Positions 59,617 to 64,000 of a DNA stretch of 64,000 bases are shown one piece after another. The stretch lies in the NCBI RefSeq assembly GCF_018531495.1, contig NZ_JAHDTI010000001.1:1178001-1242000 (forward strand), in the 5' to 3' direction. Made by a program: the position numbers and the translations under genes. Within the stretch, counting starts at the first letter, position 1. The number at the start of each line of letters is the position of its first letter. Source of the DNA: Nonomuraea sediminis. GTDB lineage: Bacteria > Actinomycetota > Actinomycetes > Streptosporangiales > Streptosporangiaceae. Under the pieces are notes generated by a model. That model was not told the origin of the DNA, did not search any database, and was given only the letters and a program-made list of their open reading frames with translations.

Positions 59617-62600
59617 CGGTTGTCGGTGTTCTGCTGCCGCTGCGGCTGGAGACCCGTTTCTTCCCCGTACCGGGCGGATGGCAGCTGTGGCTGCGGATCG
59701 TCCCCGATGCGGCCAGCCTGGACCGGCATGATCCGCTCGCCACGGTCCAGGAGGTCGACTCCGTACGGGAGCTGTGGCGGGCCACCGGCGGCACCATGCT
59801 CGCCGAGCACTGGGACCGGTTCGCCGGGGTGCACGGAGCCGCCCGGGCGGCCTATCTCGTGCAGACCTTTCCCCCGATGACCAGACCCGACGGCACGATC
59901 GACGTGAACGCGCCCGCCACGTACCGGGAAGGCCCCAGGTTCAGCGTGCTCAGAGGCCTGCCCGCCCGGCTCGAGGTGTGGCTGGCCCGGGGCGGGCACC
60001 CGCCCACACTCGCGGCGAGGACGGCCGTCGATCCGACGCGGCTGTCACTCGAGGTCCCGCGGCCGGGAGAGGAACGCTGGTGGAACTCCTGGCGGGAGGC
60101 CCTCCTCGCCGGCCTCGGCACCATCGTGGACCTCGGTCCCACGGCCGACGACATCGACGTCCTGTACGTCGTCGGGCTGGACGGCGGTGACCCCGGCGAC
60201 CTGTTCGCCGCCCACCGGGCCGCGGGCAACCTCGGCACACTGGCGATGGGCACGGCGACCAACAGCGTCGACGGGCAACCGGCCGCGGATCTGGCCCGCG
60301 ATCCGGACACCTGGCGGCGCATCGCGACAGGCGAGGACCCGAGCGGACCCGCCGGACAGCGGGTCAGCACCGCCCTCACCGGCGCTTTCGACCGGCTCGG
60401 GCCGCTGCCGGGAAGCCCGGACGTCCCGAGCGAGATCGGCCTTGCCCTGGTCCGTGCCCTCTACCCCGCAACAGCGGGCCACGCGATCAAGGACATCGCC
60501 GGGCTCGGCGGAGTGGCCATGCCCATCGGACCGTGGGTAGGCAGCTACGTCTTCCCCGAGGGACCGTTGCCCTCGATCCGGATCGGCGACCAGCCATATG
60601 GGCTGCTGCCGGTGACCTCTCTCAACGCGTGGGTGCCCGCGCCAGGGGACCCGCCCGTCGAAGCCGGGCTCGCCCCCGTGCTCGCCCGGCTCAGGAACGA
60701 CCTCGCAGCCTCGGCCGAAGCGAAGGGAACGGCATTCGGGGCGGACACCGATCGGGTGCTCGATCTGATCGCCCGCACCCCACGCTCGACCGGATACGCC
60801 TGGCGGTACTTCCTGCCGCTGGAGGTGCTGCGCGCCCTGCTCGCCATGTACGGCTCGCCCACGACGTCCGCCGAGCTGATGGCGCTGTGGACCACGTCCG
60901 CCAAGCCGTACCTGGCGCTCGGCGCGAGGCCGGTACGCGCCTACGGCACGCTTGGCTGGCCCCAGGATCTGGAACTCGCCCTGGTCATGCCGACCAACCT
61001 GACCGCGAGCTGGCGGTTCCCCAAGATCATCGAACGCCTGCTGGCGGCCCCGATCCGGCTCCTGGCCGACGAGCGGAACGTGCGCGAGCTGTTCGGCGCC
61101 ATACCGGACAGCCTGCTGGTGCGGCTGCTCATCCACGCGCTGCTGGTCAGCGCCGCCGAAGTGGCTCGAGCAGCGCTCGGCGGTGCCTCGATCCGCCTGG
61201 AGCCGCTGTCCGCGCCTGACACGCAGCAATCCGAGCTGGTCCGGTGGGCTCTGCAGTTCCAGAACGGCATGCTCGGCGGCGATCCGGCCAGCGAGGTCTT
61301 CCTGGGAGTACGGGAAGGCATCAAGGCGCTGGCCGGCTTCGAGATTCCCGTACTGGAACGGGCCCTGCGGGCGACGCTGGACACCGCCTCGCACCGGGTG
61401 GACCCGTGGATCACCGGGCTCGCCTGGCGACGGCTCGACTCCCTTGCCGGCGCGCAGCGGGTGCTGGGCGTTTACGGCTGGGTCGACCGGCCGCGCCCCG
61501 GTCCGCACCAGCCCGGCGAGGTCCTGCACGCCCCCTCATACGCGCAGGCGGTCACCGCGGCCATTCTGCGCGACCGGGCACGCTCGGACCCCGAGGCGGA
61601 CCGCTGGCACATGGATCTGACCTCAGATCGGGTACGGCTGGCCGCGTCGATCGGGGCGGAGGTCGCCCTCGGCGCCCACCTTTCGGAGGTCATCGGGCGG
61701 CTGGTCGAGCGGGAGGCGGGCGCGCAAACCGTCGTGGAGCAGCTGCGCAAGGACTTCCCCATCCGTACCGAGCACGCGGGCCGGCGTGTCTGCGACGGCC
61801 TTGCCGTCCTGCACGACCTCAACGGGCTCGACCCGGTCCTGGCGGCTCGGTTGGCGCCGCTGCGTGAGGCCCTCGACGCCTACGGGGATCTGCTCGTCGC
61901 CGAGGCCGTCTTCCATGTGGTGTCCGGACGTGGCGAGGTGGCCGGCGCGGCGATGGACGCCGCGGCCGGGCTCGCCACCCCGCCGACCCTGCAGGCGATC
62001 AGGACACCGCGGGGCGGGCGGGCGGTTTCCACATCAGTGGTCGCGGTGCTGCCCGACGCGCCCGACCCGGGTCCGACGTCCAGCCCGGGAGAGGTCGCCG
62101 ACCCGGCCGTCGCCGCCTTCCTGGCCGGGCCGGCCGACCCCGACGGGCCCGACTGGACCTGGCAGACCAGTGCCGGTCCCGTCACGCTCACCGGCCTCGG
62201 CCTGTCCCCCGTCGACACGATCGCGCTGTCCGGCGCCGACCTGCTGTCCCTGGCGGGAGGCGGCACCGACCCACCCGCGCGGGAACGAGTGCGGCGCATG
62301 GCCGACCTGCTGGGCCGCCAGCCCGCCGTACCTGTCGATCTGGCCTCCGGGAGCGACAGCGCGGCAGCCGTACACACCGACCTGCTCGACCGCTACACCC
62401 GCGTGCGGGCACTGGCAGGTTCACTGCAAACAGAACTGCAGACGGCAACCTCCGACGCCGCCCGGCAGACCGCGCTGCGGCACGCCGTGCGGTGGGGCAT
62501 CACCCCGCTGACCGACGACTCCCCCACCCTCGCCACCCAGGTGCAGCGGGCCGCGGGAGCGCTGGCCACCCGGGTGGCGGCCGCCCCGGCGGACGGCTCT

Positions 62601-63227
62601 GCGCTGTCGGTGGCCGAACTTGCCCGGGCCATCGCGGAACTGGTCTCGCCGGAAGGGCGTATGCCGGTGCTGTCCCGCCTCGACCTGCCGCCGCTCACCG
62701 CCGATCCCCAGGAGATCGAGCCCGGCTGGCTGGAGGTCGTCGCCGCCGTGCGTGCACCTCTTGCCCGCCTCGAAGCCCATCAGTGGCTGGAGCGCGCCGC
62801 CGGCCGTACCCCGTTCAGCGCCTGGACGTCACGGCCGGGAGACGTGTGGCAGCGGACCGCGCCGGACGTCCCAGGACTGGCAGGTCCGTCCAAGCTGGTC
62901 GCCGCCTTCGGACCGCCGGGAGTGGTCGGCGCGGGACCGCGGGCGGTCGGGTTGATCGACTCGTGGAGCGAGGTCATCCCCGCCACGGACCACGCCACGA
63001 CGGCGGCCGTCTACCACGACGCCCCCGGGTCACGGGCCCCGCAGGCCGTGCTCATCGCCGTACCGCCCGATCTGAACGCTCCCCTCGACACAGCCGCGCT
63101 GGTCCGGATCGTCGCGGAGACCCGGCTGCTCGCGCACGCCCGCGCCGCCGGGCCGGACGACCTCGACCCACTGTCGGGAGGGCTGCCCCTGATGATGCTG
63201 CCGTCTTCAGTCCGACTCACACCGTAG
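59613..63227 (+). CDS. Giant protein of unknown function, third in the series
   Basis: 1204 residues from a GTG at 59613 (GTGA overlap). The N-terminus VGVLLPLRLETRFFPVPGGW opens a conserved-looking domain; blocks such as IRIGDQPYGLLPVTSLNAWV (about residue 325), WRFPKIIERLLAAPIRLLA and PWITGLAWRRLDSLAGAQRV follow. Long helical regions dominate after residue 400. No enzyme motif, signal peptide or membrane helix is evident. It seems a structural or scaffold protein, but that is an inference from size and composition. Confidence 0.75.
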   Translation: MTVVGVLLPLRLETRFFPVPGGWQLWLRIVPDAASLDRHDPLATVQEVDSVRELWRATGGTMLAEHWDRFAGVHGAARAAYLVQTFPPMTRPDGTIDVNAPATYREGPRFSVLRGLPARLEVWLARGGHPPTLAARTAVDPTRLSLEVPRPGEERWWNSWREALLAGLGTIVDLGPTADDIDVLYVVGLDGGDPGDLFAAHRAAGNLGTLAMGTATNSVDGQPAADLARDPDTWRRIATGEDPSGPAGQRVSTALTGAFDRLGPLPGSPDVPSEIGLALVRALYPATAGHAIKDIAGLGGVAMPIGPWVGSYVFPEGPLPSIRIGDQPYGLLPVTSLNAWVPAPGDPPVEAGLAPVLARLRNDLAASAEAKGTAFGADTDRVLDLIARTPRSTGYAWRYFLPLEVLRALLAMYGSPTTSAELMALWTTSAKPYLALGARPVRAYGTLGWPQDLELALVMPTNLTASWRFPKIIERLLAAPIRLLADERNVRELFGAIPDSLLVRLLIHALLVSAAEVARAALGGASIRLEPLSAPDTQQSELVRWALQFQNGMLGGDPASEVFLGVREGIKALAGFEIPVLERALRATLDTASHRVDPWITGLAWRRLDSLAGAQRVLGVYGWVDRPRPGPHQPGEVLHAPSYAQAVTAAILRDRARSDPEADRWHMDLTSDRVRLAASIGAEVALGAHLSEVIGRLVEREAGAQTVVEQLRKDFPIRTEHAGRRVCDGLAVLHDLNGLDPVLAARLAPLREALDAYGDLLVAEAVFHVVSGRGEVAGAAMDAAAGLATPPTLQAIRTPRGGRAVSTSVVAVLPDAPDPGPTSSPGEVADPAVAAFLAGPADPDGPDWTWQTSAGPVTLTGLGLSPVDTIALSGADLLSLAGGGTDPPARERVRRMADLLGRQPAVPVDLASGSDSAAAVHTDLLDRYTRVRALAGSLQTELQTATSDAARQTALRHAVRWGITPLTDDSPTLATQVQRAAGALATRVAAAPADGSALSVAELARAIAELVSPEGRMPVLSRLDLPPLTADPQEIEPGWLEVVAAVRAPLARLEAHQWLERAAGRTPFSAWTSRPGDVWQRTAPDVPGLAGPSKLVAAFGPPGVVGAGPRAVGLIDSWSEVIPATDHATTAAVYHDAPGSRAPQAVLIAVPPDLNAPLDTAALVRIVAETRLLAHARAAGPDDLDPLSGGLPLMMLPSSVRLTP

Positions 63228-63235
63228 GGGCTCGC

Positions 63236-64000
63236 ATGCGCTTCGACCTGTATGGACGACTGGAGCCCATCCGTCCTGACGGCTCGCTCGACGAGGGGTT
63301 CCGCGCCGAGGTGGCCGACCCTGCCTGGTTCCTCGGGCAGCAGTGGCTCATGGGCGAGCACCAGGGTGAGGACGCGGCGTCGCCGGTCATGGTGACGCAC
63401 ACGACCAGCCACACGGCCATCGACCCCCTCGACGGGGAGGACCCGGGCGTCACACCCGCGGAGGTCATCGTCGAGGCCGGGCCGGGCGACTGGTGGACTC
63501 CCGGACGCAGGCTACGGCTCGGCGCGGCCGCCGCACCCTTCCTGGCAGGCCGCTCCGACCTGCGGTTCGGGGTGCTCCCGCCGCCGTATGACGGGCTGGC
63601 GGATGCCTACGACGGCTGGGCCGTCTTCCGTCTGGCCAGGGCCGAGGTCCCCGCGTCCGTGTTCGCCGAGGTACCCGCCGAGGCCACCGACATGTGGGAC
63701 TACGCCGAACTCGTGCACACCGCGACGTTCACCGCCGGAGGATCGGCTCTCGAGATCCCCCGCCACGACGGCGGCGATGTGGACTGGTATTCGGTTCACA
63801 CCTCGGGGCCGATCACCACGCCCGCGCCGCGGCAGACGTCGGTGATCCCGTCGCGGCTGACCTACCCTGGCGCGCCACATCCCCGCTGGTGGCAGATCGA
63901 GGACGCGCACGTCGACATCGGCGGGGTGCCTCCCGACCGCAGCCACTTCGCCACCATGCTCCTCACCGACCTGGTCATCTCGCACGCCGACGACTGGTTC
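63236..64000 (+). CDS. Giant protein of unknown function, fourth in the series (partial)
   Basis: 255 codons from the ATG at 63236 to the window end, still open. It begins FDLYGRLEPIRPDGSLDEGF and then DPAWFLGQQWLMGEHQGEDA, a block I recall as conserved (WFLxRQWxxGExxGEDA) in large bacterial proteins of unknown function near DUF6603 genes. It follows the previous gene by 8 nt. No motif of known function is present in the visible part. Confidence 0.75.
   Translation, partial: MRFDLYGRLEPIRPDGSLDEGFRAEVADPAWFLGQQWLMGEHQGEDAASPVMVTHTTSHTAIDPLDGEDPGVTPAEVIVEAGPGDWWTPGRRLRLGAAAAPFLAGRSDLRFGVLPPPYDGLADAYDGWAVFRLARAEVPASVFAEVPAEATDMWDYAELVHTATFTAGGSALEIPRHDGGDVDWYSVHTSGPITTPAPRQTSVIPSRLTYPGAPHPRWWQIEDAHVDIGGVPPDRSHFATMLLTDLVISHADDWF

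Noticed and set aside
22843..64000. A direct repeat of the tRNA 3' end as an att site
   Set aside because: I did not see a second copy of the T-arm/acceptor sequence in the window; an att site may lie outside it.

Overview
The window is high-GC actinobacterial chromosome, most likely from the Streptosporangiaceae or a close relative. The codon use, an S1 protein with four S1 repeats, mycothiol-type enzymes and a polA / liv / ANTAR-regulator order that recalls Streptomyces all fit this. The genus assignment is an inference and cannot be fixed without a search.

Layout. 0-12 kb is core: the end of a maleylpyruvate-isomerase-like gene, rpsA, a membrane-anchored polysaccharide deacetylase, a secreted alpha/beta hydrolase next to an ABC-2 exporter, a divergent NarL-type two-component pair, a frameshifted small gene, polA and a hot-dog thioesterase. 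12-22 kb is a branched-chain amino acid (or related) uptake locus. It has livHMGF behind a long structured leader, and three paralogous binding lipoproteins on the opposite strand that share an upstream motif. It is followed by an ANTAR response regulator and a tRNA with a CAA anticodon.

Just past the tRNA the character changes. A serine-recombinase tail, a truncated lipoprotein and a truncated M56 peptidase mark a scarred island edge. 25.4-30 kb is a persulfide/sulfur module: TusA-like protein, ArsR-rhodanese regulator, metallo-hydrolase with two rhodanese domains, MFS carrier and a frameshifted cysteine desulfurase. 30-43 kb is a large arsenic island. It holds four ArsR regulators, one ArsR-ArsC fusion, two more ArsC-like reductases, an ArsM-GNAT fusion, an AqpS-like channel, three flavoproteins, an MFS carrier, and an 8-cysteine peptide translationally coupled to an M28 peptidase. 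No ACR3, ArsB or ArsA is present. Vicinal Cys-Cys pairs recur in many of the proteins.

43-47.4 kb carries a PadR-controlled pair, a compact rifampicin-phosphotransferase-like enzyme, a MerR operon and YnfA. 47.4-50 kb is IS debris and AT-richer DNA. 51.5-64 kb is a translationally coupled operon of very large proteins: a PhoD-like phosphatase, a DUF6603 protein and three giant proteins of unknown function, the last cut by the window end. A double bulb-lectin gene diverges from it. This cluster is the best candidate for an undescribed system.

Several genes appear to be leaderless, with a -10 box 6-9 nt before the start codon. Three single-base deletions (one gene near 8.4 kb, two in the cysteine desulfurase) may be real decay or sequencing errors.
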